From Noviherbaspirillum pedocola (GTDB lineage: Bacteria > Pseudomonadota > Gammaproteobacteria > Burkholderiales > Burkholderiaceae_D), in the NCBI RefSeq assembly GCF_016632335.1, contig NZ_JAEPBG010000009.1, positions 62,001 through 126,000 of the forward strand: DNA of 64,000 bases, read 5' to 3'. Under the pieces are notes generated by a model that was not told the DNA's origin, searched no databases, and saw nothing but the letters and a program-made list of their open reading frames with translations. Shown here piece after piece: positions 12,984-20,638 of the stretch. The first letter of the stretch is position 1; the number at the start of each line of letters is the position of its first letter. Position numbers and translations under genes: made by a program.

Positions 12984-14555
12984 ATGAAAAAGCCAAGCAA
13001 GGAGACACTGGCGACGCTGGATCGGCGCAATGAACTGGAAATCTATCGCCGCATCTTCTACGCCTCGCCGGATTACATCGCCTTCAGTCGTCTGTCCGAC
13101 GGCGTGTTCATCGACGTCAACCCGGGATTCGAGCGCCTGCTCGGCTTGAAGCGCGAGGACGTGATCGGGCGCACTTCCTTCGAAGTCGGCATCTGGCCGG
13201 ATGACGGCGGCGAACAGCGCCGCGCCTATGCCGCGCAACTGCTGCGCGAGCGCATGGTGCGCGACTATCCCGGGCAACTGCGCACCTCGAGCGGCACGAT
13301 CATCGATGTCGAAGCCTCGGCCAATATCGTCGAGATCGATGGCGAGGACGTGCTCATTGCCATCGTGCGCGACGTCACCGAAAGAAAGCGCGCCGCCGAA
13401 GCGCTGCGCGAGGCGGACCGGCGCAAGGATGAGTTCCTTGCGATGCTCGCCCATGAATTGCGCAACCCGATTGCGCCGATCAGCGCTGCAGCGGAATTGC
13501 TGAAATCGGTGGAGCTCGATCGGGAGCGCGTCTTGCAAATCGGGCAGATGATCGGCAGGCAGGCGTCGCACATGGCTGGCCTGGTAGACGATCTGCTTGA
13601 TGTGTCGCGCGTGACCCGCGGACTCATCAAACTCGACATACAGACTTGCGACCTGCATGAACTGGTGGATGAAGCCATCGAGCAGGCGCGCTCGCTGATT
13701 GCGTCGCGCCATCATCTATTGACCGTCAGAACGGAATCGGGCCCGACGTGGATACGCGCCGACCACTCCCGCGTAGTGCAGGTCATCGTCAACCTGCTCA
13801 ACAACGCCGCGAAGTACACGCCCGACGGCGGCAGCATCGCGCTGCGTATCCGTTATGAAGGCGGAATGGTCGCGCTGTCCATCGCGGACAATGGCATCGG
13901 CATCGCGCCGCCGCTGCTGCCGCATGTGTTCGAACTGTTCACCCAGGCGGAGCGCTCGCCGGACCGCTCGCAGGGCGGCCTGGGGCTGGGCCTGGCGCTG
14001 GTGAAGAACCTGGTCGAATTGCATGGCGGTCGCGTTGAGGTGGCCAGCACCGGGGCAGGGCAGGGAAGTTGCTTCACGGTCCGGCTGCCCGCGCTGATGG
14101 AAGCCAGCGATGCCCGCCCGAAGCCTGTGCCGGCGGATCGTCGCACCGGCGAACTTGGCGGTATGACTGTCATGGTGGTCGATGACAACGTCGACGCCGC
14201 CGATACGCTGGCATCGCTGCTGCAGGGATGCGGATGCGCGGTGACGGTGTGCTACGACGCCCGTGCCGCGATGGCAGGCTTGTCGGAGGGCGTGCCGCAA
14301 GCCTGCATCCTGGACATTGGTCTGCCTGAAATCGATGGTTATGCACTGGCGCGCCATGTACGCGCACAGCCCGGCGGTAATGATTGCCTGTTGCTCGCGC
14401 TGAGCGGATACGGCCAGCCTTCCGACCGTATCAAGGCCGAGGCGGCGGGATTCGATCACTACCTGGTCAAGCCGGCGCGGCTTGATGAACTCGCTGGATT
14501 GCTTGCCGCAAAGTCGTGCAGCCGGACTGCATTGAAACTTGTCGGTGGGGCGTAA
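12984..14555 (+). CDS. PAS-containing hybrid sensor histidine kinase with receiver domain
   Basis: A 523-residue soluble hybrid kinase without membrane segments. A PAS domain spans about residues 20-135 (YRRIFYASPDYIAFSRLSDG ... VTERKRAAEALR). HisKA follows with the phospho-acceptor His157 in FLAMLAHELRNPIAP. The HATPase domain has the N box NLLNNAAKYTPDGG, DNGIGI and GGLGLGLALVKNL. A C-terminal receiver (about 393-508) carries VVDDNVDAADT, the phospho-acceptor Asp in CILDIGLPEIDG, and the Lys in HYLVKPA. No cognate regulator is adjacent. Such stand-alone hybrids usually pass phosphate to an external Hpt protein (family knowledge); the signal sensed is unknown. Confidence 0.92.
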   Translation: MKKPSKETLATLDRRNELEIYRRIFYASPDYIAFSRLSDGVFIDVNPGFERLLGLKREDVIGRTSFEVGIWPDDGGEQRRAYAAQLLRERMVRDYPGQLRTSSGTIIDVEASANIVEIDGEDVLIAIVRDVTERKRAAEALREADRRKDEFLAMLAHELRNPIAPISAAAELLKSVELDRERVLQIGQMIGRQASHMAGLVDDLLDVSRVTRGLIKLDIQTCDLHELVDEAIEQARSLIASRHHLLTVRTESGPTWIRADHSRVVQVIVNLLNNAAKYTPDGGSIALRIRYEGGMVALSIADNGIGIAPPLLPHVFELFTQAERSPDRSQGGLGLGLALVKNLVELHGGRVEVASTGAGQGSCFTVRLPALMEASDARPKPVPADRRTGELGGMTVMVVDDNVDAADTLASLLQGCGCAVTVCYDARAAMAGLSEGVPQACILDIGLPEIDGYALARHVRAQPGGNDCLLLALSGYGQPSDRIKAEAAGFDHYLVKPARLDELAGLLAAKSCSRTALKLVGGA

Positions 14556-14596
14556 ATCGAAATGCAAATCCCGATTTGTGTTTTGCGGAAAGCCTT

Positions 14597-14605
14597 TGCT
14601 ATAAT
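14597..14605 (+). promoter_or_regulatory. Promoter -10 of the first tRNA-Ala gene
   Basis: TATAAT at 14600-14605 is preceded by TG to give an extended -10 (TGCTATAAT). A weak -35, TTGTGT, sits at 14576-14581, 18 bases upstream. Transcription would begin just before the tRNA at 14621. Confidence 0.6.
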
Positions 14606-14620
14606 TCGCCGCCTGTTCGG

Positions 14621-14696
<76 letters not shown>

Positions 14697-14748
14697 GCGT
14701 TTCACATGGGTGTGGTGAAGCGTTGCGGAACGGGAAGGACAGATCATT

Positions 14749-14824
14749 GTCCCCTTCGTCTAGAGGCCTAGGACATCACCCTTTCACGGTGAGTACAGGG
14801 GTTCGAATCCCCTAGGGGACGCCA
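14749..14824 (+). tRNA. tRNA-Glu (anticodon TTC), copy 1
   Basis: A 76-base cloverleaf begins GTCCCCTTCGTCTAGAGGCC and ends GGGGACGCCA. The anticodon stem TCACC/GGTGA holds the loop CTTTCAC, so the anticodon is TTC. The T-arm is AGGGGTTCGAATCCCCT. CCA is encoded. Three identical copies occur in the cluster. Confidence 0.95.
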
Positions 14825-14868
14825 AATAAAAAAGGACGCGAAAGCGTCCTTTTTTATTTGGCGTCCCC
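14815..14868 (+). terminator. Terminator of the first tRNA pair, merged with the tRNA 3' end into a long palindrome
   Basis: A 16-base perfect stem (14824-14839 with 14844-14859) around a GAAA loop, with an internal T tract, makes a strong terminator. The complementarity continues without a break for nine more bases: the tRNA 3' strand GGGGACGCC (14815-14823) pairs with GGCGTCCCC (14860-14868), giving a 25-base arm. Confidence 0.85.
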
Positions 14869-15105
14869 GTAAAGCGATGCGCCTGCGCGCATCGCGGGGG
14901 CTGAGGCCAGGGTTTCGCGGAGCACTGCTCCGCGCTGGCTGAAGCGTAGCGCCCTGCAGGGCGCTACGTGGAGAACGGCTGGCCTTGCAAGGCCAGCCGT
15001 GGGTGGTCGATGAGGGGCAAACTCAACGGCCCCACGGTAAGAGCGAAAGCGTCCTTTTTTATTTGGATGAGGCCGGGGTTTCGCGGAGCACTGCTCCGCG
15101 CCGGC

Positions 15106-15256
15106 CGAATCGAAGCGCCATGCAAGGCGCGACGTGGATGATCGAAGAAGGGCAGAGCAAGCAGAACGAATCGGAGCGCCATGCAAGGCGCGACGTGGAT
15201 GCTCGAAGAAGGGCAGAGCAGGCAGAAGGCATCGAAGCGCCCTACAAGGCACGACG
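15106..15256. repeat. 61-base tandem repeat, about 2.4 copies
   Basis: Units begin at 15106, 15167 and 15228. The first two are both 61 bases and differ at three positions; the third is truncated after about 29 bases and more diverged. Each unit contains GCGCCATGCAAGGCGC or a degenerate form. There are no unique spacers, so this is not a CRISPR array. Confidence 0.85.
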
Positions 15257-15267
15257 CACAACCCATC

Positions 15268-15290
15268 CGCGTGGGCTTTGCCCACCCTAC
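15268..15290. repeat. Solo arm of a family B element
   Basis: CGCGTGGGCTTTGCCCACCC followed by TAC matches the right arm of family B elements with one or two changes; no left arm is present. It looks like a remnant. Confidence 0.6.
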
Positions 15291-15322
15291 AACCCGTCGC
15301 TCGCACCCATCCGCAAATCGAT

Positions 15323-15351
15323 TTGCAACCCTGGAATTGTTAGGCTACAAT
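15323..15351 (+). promoter_or_regulatory. Promoter of the second tRNA block
   Basis: TTGCAA (15323-15328), a 17-base spacer and TACAAT (15346-15351) form a good sigma-70 promoter. The tRNA-Ala starts 17 bases after the -10. Confidence 0.65.
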
Positions 15352-15368
15352 CGCGCTTCTTCGCACAG

Positions 15369-15444
<76 letters not shown>

Positions 15445-15491
15445 AGTGAAGTAATGCTGCAGTTTGGCATGGCCAGTATGGACAGTTACTT

Positions 15492-15567
15492 GTCCCCTTC
15501 GTCTAGAGGCCTAGGACATCACCCTTTCACGGTGAGTACAGGGGTTCGAATCCCCTAGGGGACGCCA
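15492..15567 (+). tRNA. tRNA-Glu (anticodon TTC), copy 2
   Basis: Identical to the tRNA-Glu at 14749-14824. It lies 47 bases after tRNA-Ala copy 2 and should share its transcript. Confidence 0.95.
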
Positions 15568-15604
15568 GCTTTACCGGGGTTTCAGAAGAGCCTCGCATTT
15601 CACT

Positions 15605-15680
15605 GTCCCCTTCGTCTAGAGGCCTAGGACATCACCCTTTCACGGTGAGTACAGGGGTTCGAATCCCCTAGGGGACGCCA
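15605..15680 (+). tRNA. tRNA-Glu (anticodon TTC), copy 3
   Basis: A third identical tRNA-Glu, 37 bases after copy 2, directly followed by a terminator. The second block is therefore Ala-Glu-Glu. Confidence 0.95.
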
Positions 15681-15684
15681 AATG

Positions 15685-15720
15685 AAAAAGAGGAACGCGA
15701 AAGCGTTCCTCTTTTTTTTT
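15685..15720 (+). terminator. Terminator of the second tRNA block
   Basis: A 14-base stem AAAAAGAGGAACGC/GCGTTCCTCTTTTT with a GAAA loop is followed by a T run. It shares the GAAA loop and the ACGC/GCGT neck with the first tRNA terminator. Confidence 0.9.
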
Positions 15721-15911
15721 CCACTTGCAAATCTGTCTCGACCAGCATGCAAGAATCTGCATCGTCCTGCCGCATCTTTCGTCTTTGCCTGCCATACCCT
15801 CCCAGAAATCCTGCCCTCTATCCATTCCCGATGTGACCTGGCAGACAGAAACTGTCACACAGTCCGCTGTACCGTCGAGCTTCATCCCTCATGGGAAAGG
15901 AGATGCCATCC

Positions 15912-16844
15912 ATGTCGCAGCCGCTGTTCATCCTTCAGAATGCCGCCTCAGGCAAGCACCGCATTCGCGAAGTCCACGCCGCGCTGGAGCGAGTTCTGGG
16001 CGGCGCGCGGCGAGAGTATCAATTGACCCTGGTGCGCCACCGGCGTGAACTCGGTAATGCCGTACGATCGGTTCTGCAGCGTGCCACCGAGCGCGAGGGC
16101 GCGATCGTGGTTGCAGGCGGCGATGGCACGATCAACACCGTAGCCAACGCGGTGCTTCCTACCGGACTGCCTTTCGGCGTGCTGCCCCAGGGCACCTTCA
16201 ACTATTTCGGCCGCTCGCATGGCATTCCCGAGGACACTGACGCCGCGGTACGACTACTGCTGAGCGCGAAGCCGCAGCCGGTGCAGGTCGGTTTGGTCAA
16301 CGACAGGGTGATCCTGGTGAACGCGAGCCTCGGCCTGTACCCGAAACTGCTGGAGGACAGGGAAACCGCAAAACGGGAATTCGGCCGCAGCCGTGTCGTT
16401 GCCTACCTGTCCGGCTTGATCGGTTTGCTGCGCGAGCGTAATGCGCTGCAGCTGCAAATGGAAACTCGTGGACGTCGCATCCTGATGAAAACACCGACAC
16501 TGTTCATCGGCAACAACCGATTGCAGATGGAAAGCCTGGGCATGCGCGAAGCCCCGGACATCGGCACCGGGCGCATGGTCGCGCTGGCGCTGCGTCCAGT
16601 AGGGCGCATGAGCCTGCTGAAGCTGGCGCTTTTCGGCGCACTCGGCAGCCTGGGCAGCGCAAGGGAAGTCCTGAGCTTCGGCACCGACGCGCTGACGGTG
16701 CGCCATGAAGGGCGCGATGCGCATCCGATCAAGCTCGCGGTGGATGGCGAGATCCTGCAGCTGCAGCCGCCGCTGCGTTTCGAGGTGTCGTCGCAGCCGC
16801 TGTATCTGCTCAAGCCCCTGCCGGCGCATTGCGACGCGCAATGA
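15912..16844 (+). CDS. Diacylglycerol kinase-like (YegS/LCB5 family) protein
   Basis: A 310-residue member of the DAGK-catalytic/YegS/sphingosine-kinase superfamily, which phosphorylates lipid hydroxyls using ATP. The nucleotide-binding signature is seen in IVVAGGDGTINTVANAV, with PFGVLPQGTFNYFGR following, a Gly-rich second motif. The start at 15912 is chosen because AAAGGAG lies nine bases upstream; another ATG at 15891 has no site. The stop overlaps the next gene by four bases. The lipid substrate is unknown. Pairing with a phosphoesterase suggests a local lipid phosphorylation cycle (inference). Confidence 0.87.
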   Translation: MSQPLFILQNAASGKHRIREVHAALERVLGGARREYQLTLVRHRRELGNAVRSVLQRATEREGAIVVAGGDGTINTVANAVLPTGLPFGVLPQGTFNYFGRSHGIPEDTDAAVRLLLSAKPQPVQVGLVNDRVILVNASLGLYPKLLEDRETAKREFGRSRVVAYLSGLIGLLRERNALQLQMETRGRRILMKTPTLFIGNNRLQMESLGMREAPDIGTGRMVALALRPVGRMSLLKLALFGALGSLGSAREVLSFGTDALTVRHEGRDAHPIKLAVDGEILQLQPPLRFEVSSQPLYLLKPLPAHCDAQ

Positions 16845-17677
16845 GCCTGATCATCCAGATTTCCGATACGCATTTCGGCACCGAGCAACTCCCGGTGCTG
16901 CAAGCGCTGCGGGATTGCATACGCGAGCAGGCGCCGCAGTTGCTGGTGCTCTCCGGCGACATCACGCAGCGGGCGCGCCGCAGCCAGTTCGCCGCGGCGC
17001 GCGCCTTCATCGACAGCCTGCCTGCGATACCGCTGCTGGCGCTGCCCGGCAACCACGACATCCCGCTGTTCAATGTCGCGGCTCGCATGCTGGCGCCGTA
17101 TGCGGGCTATCGCGCTGCGTTCGGCAACGCTCTCGAACCGGAATTCGAGAGCACCGATCTGCTCGCGCTCGCGGTCAACACCACCCGGCCATACCGCCAC
17201 GCCGATGGTGAAGTCTCTAAGCAGCAGATCGAGCGCGTGGCGCGGCGATTGGCGCTTGCCAAGCCACGGCAGTTGCGGCTGGTGGTCACCCATCAGCCCA
17301 TCTGCGTGACTCGACCCGAGGACCACAAGAACCTGCTGCACGGCCATCTGCCCGCGATGCGGCGCTGGGCCGAGGCCGGCGCGGATTGCGTGCTCGGCGG
17401 TCATATCCATCTGCCCTATGTGTGTGCGCTGCATGAAGCCGGACATGGCCTGGCGCGCCGCATCTGGGCCGTGCAGGCCGGCACAGCGCTCTCATCGCGC
17501 GTCCGGCACGGCGCGCCGAACTCGATCAATCTGATCCGTCATGCGCGCAACGACATGACCTGCACCGTCGAACGCTGGGACTTCGATAGCGCAACGCAGC
17601 GCTTCGTCCCGGTGACGCAGCACCGACTCGATCTGGACCGCGGCAACATGCCGCAGCAAGTGGCAACAAGTGAATAA
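16841..17677 (+). CDS. Metallophosphoesterase, CpdA/Icc-like
   Basis: A 278-residue calcineurin-like phosphoesterase. All family motifs are present in order: D-x-H in ISDTHFG, GD in VLSGDITQRARRSQF, GNHD in LPGNHDIPL, H in VVTHQP, and GGHIH in VLGGHIHLPY. These build a two-metal site in enzymes such as the cyclic-AMP phosphodiesterase CpdA. The ATG overlaps the upstream stop as ATGA, indicating coupling with the lipid-kinase-like gene. The substrate could be cyclic nucleotides or phospholipid-type diesters; the sequence does not decide. Confidence 0.87.
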   Translation: MSLIIQISDTHFGTEQLPVLQALRDCIREQAPQLLVLSGDITQRARRSQFAAARAFIDSLPAIPLLALPGNHDIPLFNVAARMLAPYAGYRAAFGNALEPEFESTDLLALAVNTTRPYRHADGEVSKQQIERVARRLALAKPRQLRLVVTHQPICVTRPEDHKNLLHGHLPAMRRWAEAGADCVLGGHIHLPYVCALHEAGHGLARRIWAVQAGTALSSRVRHGAPNSINLIRHARNDMTCTVERWDFDSATQRFVPVTQHRLDLDRGNMPQQVATSE

Positions 17678-17692
17678 CAAGGAGGGTAGTCC

Positions 17693-18625
17693 ATGGCGGT
17701 AAGCAATCTGCTGGCATTGATCGACGACATTGCCGGTGTGCTCGACGATGTGTCGCTGATGGCGAAGGTCGCGGCGAAAAAGACCACAGGCGTGCTCGGC
17801 GACGATCTTGCGCTGAATGCGCAGCAAGTCACTGGCGTGAACGCCGATCGCGAACTGCCGGTGGTGTGGGCCGTGGCCAAGGGCTCGCTGAGGAACAAGG
17901 CGATCCTGGTGCCGGCGGCGCTGGCCATCAGCGCCTTCGCGCCCTGGCTGGTCACGCCCTTGCTGATGCTGGGCGGCGCCTATCTGTGCTTCGAGGGCTT
18001 TGAAAAACTGGCGCATCGTTTCCTGCCGCATGCGGCGGATGAAGAGACGAAGAAACTCGAAGCCGCGTTGGCCGACCCCTCGGTCGACATGCTTGCAATC
18101 GAGAAGGACAAGATCAGCGGCGCGGTAAGGACCGACTTCATCCTGTCGGCCGAGATCATCGCCATTACACTCGGCACCGTCGCTGGCGCGGCGCTGTCCA
18201 CGCAGATTGTGGTGATGGTCGGCATTGCGATCCTCATGACCATAGGCGTGTACGGCTTCGTCGCGGCGATCGTGAAGCTCGATGATGCCGGCCTGTATCT
18301 CAGCCGCCGTCGCGGCGAGGGCGGGGCGCGCTTGCTGCGCGCGGTCGGCGCGGCCCTGCTCAGTTTTGCGCCGTGGCTGATGAAGCTGCTGTCGGTGGCC
18401 GGAACCGCGGCGATGTTCATGGTCGGCGGCGGCATCCTGGTGCATGGCTTGCCGCCGCTCGGCCGGCTCTTGCATGGCGCGAAGCATCATGTCGATGCGC
18501 TGCCCGGCATCGGCAATCTGCTCGGCTCACTGGTGTCGGTCGGCGGCAATGTGATCGTCGGCGTGATCGCGGGCGGTATCGTGATGGCTCTTGTAGCAAT
18601 CGGCAAGCGTTTGTTCGCGCGGTGA
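17693..18625 (+). CDS. DUF808 (YedI-like) inner membrane protein
   Basis: A 310-residue multi-pass protein beginning MAVSNLLALIDDIAGVLDD, with the DUF808 segments AAKKTTGVLGDDLALNAQQV and GGAYLCFEGFEKLAH. Hydrophobic spans occur near residues 70-95, 155-190 and 215-245, with a Gly-rich tail. E. coli YedI is the named relative and has no assigned function. A strong ribosome site (AAGGAGG) precedes the ATG 15 bases after the phosphoesterase, so the three genes form one unit. The linkage may mean a role in membrane lipid handling (inference only). Confidence 0.88.
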   Translation: MAVSNLLALIDDIAGVLDDVSLMAKVAAKKTTGVLGDDLALNAQQVTGVNADRELPVVWAVAKGSLRNKAILVPAALAISAFAPWLVTPLLMLGGAYLCFEGFEKLAHRFLPHAADEETKKLEAALADPSVDMLAIEKDKISGAVRTDFILSAEIIAITLGTVAGAALSTQIVVMVGIAILMTIGVYGFVAAIVKLDDAGLYLSRRRGEGGARLLRAVGAALLSFAPWLMKLLSVAGTAAMFMVGGGILVHGLPPLGRLLHGAKHHVDALPGIGNLLGSLVSVGGNVIVGVIAGGIVMALVAIGKRLFAR

Positions 18626-18633
18626 ATCCGCGC

Positions 18634-18700
18634 GCAGGGTGGGCGCGAGCCCACGCGTTTCGGTTGTGCGAGCAGACGCGTGGGCTCGCGCCCACCCTAC
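18634..18700. repeat. Family B palindromic intergenic element, copy 2
   Basis: The arms GCAGGGTGGGCGCGAGCCCA... and its complement differ from copies 1 and 3 by a compensated change (GCGCGAGC for GCGCAGC), so the stem is kept although the sequence drifted. The outermost bases have one mismatch. It lies between the DUF808 gene and ugpA, both on the plus strand. Confidence 0.83.
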
Positions 18701-18780
18701 GAATGCTCACGCGCAAGCAGAGTTTGTATTCTGGACTCCGCCGGCAAGCACTTCGAAGTGTCATACCTTGCGCGACGCGA

Positions 18781-18809
18781 TTGCACCGTCAGGTTTCGTC
18801 AGTTATATT
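18781..18809 (+). promoter_or_regulatory. Candidate ugp promoter with overlapping direct repeat
   Basis: TTGCAC (18781-18786), a 17-base spacer and TATATT (18804-18809) form a sigma-70 promoter. CCGTCAG and TCGTCAG lie ten bases apart in and beside the spacer and could bind a regulator. They resemble but do not match the 11-base period of a PHO box. Confidence 0.45.
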
Positions 18810-18890
18810 TCGGCAACTCCGCGACACGAGCAAGCCTTCCTGCGCGGTCATGCTCCCAGCCGGCCGGCACCGGCGCCAACCGCTATTCCG

Positions 18891-19775
18891 ATGGAAAAAC
18901 GCGCCCGCTTCCGCTCTGCCTGGCTGCCTTATGCGCTGATTGCGCCGCAGATCATCGTTTCCCTGCTGTTCTTCTTCTGGCCCGCCGCGCAGGCGCTGTA
19001 TCAATCGGTGCTGCTGCAGGATGCCTTCGGCGGCAGCACGCAATTCGTCGGCATGGAGAACTTCGCCGCGCTCTGGCATGACGACAACTATCTGCAATCT
19101 TTCCGCACCACCGCGGTGTTTTCGGTTTCGGTAGCAGTGCTGGGCATGTCGATCTCGCTGATGCTCGCAGCCTTCGCCGACCGCATCGTGCGCGGCTCGG
19201 CGATTTATCGCAGCTTCCTGATCTGGCCGTATGCGGTGTCGCCGGTCGTGGTCGGCGTGTTGTGGATGTTCCTGCTCAGCCCGACATTGGGACTTCTCAC
19301 CCATGCGCTGCGCGCCGTCGGCATCGAATGGAACCACACGATGAATGGCACGCAGGCCATGCTGCTGATCGTGATCGCGGCGACCTGGAAGCAGATCAGC
19401 TACAACTTCCTGTTCTTCCTTGCCGGCCTGCAGGCGATACCGAAATCGCTGATTGAAGCCGCGGCCATCGATGGCGCCGGTCCGGTGCGGCGCTTCTTCA
19501 CGATCGCGTTTCCGCTGCTGTCGCCGACCACCTTCTTCCTGCTCGTCATCAACATCGTCTATGCCTTTTTCGATACCTTCGGCATCATCGAAGCGACCAC
19601 CTCGGGCGGGCCGGGCAAGGATACCGAGATCCTGGTGTACAAGGTGTTCCAGGATGGCTTCAAGGGCGGCGACTTCGGCGGCTCGGCCGCGCAGTCGGTG
19701 ATCCTGATGACAGTGGTCATCCTGCTGACCGTGATCCAGTTCCGCTACGTTGAAAGAAAGGTGCAGTACGCATGA
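18891..19775 (+). CDS. ugpA: Glycerol-3-phosphate/glycerophosphodiester ABC transporter permease UgpA
   Basis: One of two inner-membrane permeases of the Ugp importer. The 294-residue protein has about six hydrophobic spans and the binding-protein-dependent permease loop EAAAIDGAGPVRRFFTIAFP. The segment WPYAVSPVVVGVLWMFLLSP is typical of UgpA. The ATG at 18891 matches the family N terminus (MEKRARFRSAWLPYALIAPQ); in-frame codons upstream extend into the palindromic element and are rejected. It overlaps ugpE by four bases. The usual first gene, ugpB (periplasmic binding protein), is absent upstream. Confidence 0.93.
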   Translation: MEKRARFRSAWLPYALIAPQIIVSLLFFFWPAAQALYQSVLLQDAFGGSTQFVGMENFAALWHDDNYLQSFRTTAVFSVSVAVLGMSISLMLAAFADRIVRGSAIYRSFLIWPYAVSPVVVGVLWMFLLSPTLGLLTHALRAVGIEWNHTMNGTQAMLLIVIAATWKQISYNFLFFLAGLQAIPKSLIEAAAIDGAGPVRRFFTIAFPLLSPTTFFLLVINIVYAFFDTFGIIEATTSGGPGKDTEILVYKVFQDGFKGGDFGGSAAQSVILMTVVILLTVIQFRYVERKVQYA

Positions 19776-20623
19776 TAGAAAAGCGTCCCGGGCTCGATCT
19801 GCTGTCCCACCTGGTGCTGCTGCTGGGTGTGCTGATCGTCGCCTTTCCGGTGTATGTCGCCTTCATCGCCAGCACCCAGACCGCGGAACAGGCCACGGCT
19901 TCGCCGCTGTCGCTGGTGCCTGGCACACAGATGCTGCACAACTATGCGCAGGTGCTCGGTTCCGGCGCATCCGGCAATACCGCGGTGGCATCGGTCGGCC
20001 GCATGATGTGGGTCACGCTGCTCTCGGCACTGATGATCGCCTTCGGCAAGATCGCGATCTCGATGCTCTCGGCCTTCGCGCTGGTCTATTTCCGCTTTCC
20101 GGGGCGCGGCCTGTTCTTCTGGATGATCTTCATCACGCTGATGCTTCCGGTGGAAGTGCGCATCACGCCGACCTACCAGGTGGTGTCCGACCTCGGCATG
20201 CTCAACAGTTACGCCGGTCTATCGATACCGCTGATGGCCTCAGCCACCGCGACCTTCCTGTTCCGGCAATTCTTCCTGACAGTACCCGATGAGCTGGCCG
20301 AGGCCGCGCGCATCGATGGCGCCGGGCCGATGCGTTTCTTCATCGATGTGCTGTGGCCGCTGTCGCGCACCAATCTGCTGGCGCTGTTCGTGATCATGTT
20401 CATCTATGGCTGGAACCAGTATCTGTGGCCGCTGTTGATCGCCACCGATGAAAGCATGTACCCGATCGGCATCGGCATTCGTCGCCTGATCACCGGCGGG
20501 GACGCGGCCATCGAATGGAACCTGGTGATGGCCACGCTGATGCTGGCGATGCTGCCGCCCGGACTGGTAGTGGTCGTGATGCAGCGCTGGTTCGTCAAGG
20601 GCCTGGTCGACTCGGAAAAATAG
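19772..20623 (+). CDS. ugpE: Glycerol-3-phosphate/glycerophosphodiester ABC transporter permease UgpE
   Basis: The second permease of the Ugp importer, 283 residues with about six membrane spans. The cytoplasmic coupling loop is EAARIDGAGPMRFFIDVLWP. IFITLMLPVEVRITPTYQVV and MFIYGWNQYLWPLLIATDES match UgpE. Its start overlaps ugpA as ATGA, and ugpC begins 15 bases after its stop with a ribosome site. Confidence 0.94.
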   Translation: MIEKRPGLDLLSHLVLLLGVLIVAFPVYVAFIASTQTAEQATASPLSLVPGTQMLHNYAQVLGSGASGNTAVASVGRMMWVTLLSALMIAFGKIAISMLSAFALVYFRFPGRGLFFWMIFITLMLPVEVRITPTYQVVSDLGMLNSYAGLSIPLMASATATFLFRQFFLTVPDELAEAARIDGAGPMRFFIDVLWPLSRTNLLALFVIMFIYGWNQYLWPLLIATDESMYPIGIGIRRLITGGDAAIEWNLVMATLMLAMLPPGLVVVVMQRWFVKGLVDSEK

Positions 20624-20638
20624 AAAGCGGGAACAAGC

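Larger units (their letters stand above)
14869..15368. repeat. Repeat-rich spacer between the two tRNA blocks
   Basis: About 500 bases without a credible gene. It contains two copies of a 24-base block with the palindrome CGCGGAGCACTGCTCCGCG (14911-14934 and 15077-15100) and other palindromes such as GTAGCGCCCTGCAGGGCGCTAC. A 24-base piece of the tRNA-Glu terminator (14838-14861) is copied at 15043-15066. A 61-base tandem repeat and a half-copy of the family B element are listed separately. The pattern suggests duplication and decay of tRNA-flanking DNA. Confidence 0.7.

Noticed and set aside
15106-15256. Possible CRISPR-like array
   Set aside because: The 61-base units are directly adjacent without unique spacers, and no cas genes are near.
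18758-18802. PHO box upstream of ugpA
   Set aside because: GTGTCAT and two GTCAG repeats are suggestive, but the 10-base period and poor second half-sites do not match the 11-base PHO repeat.
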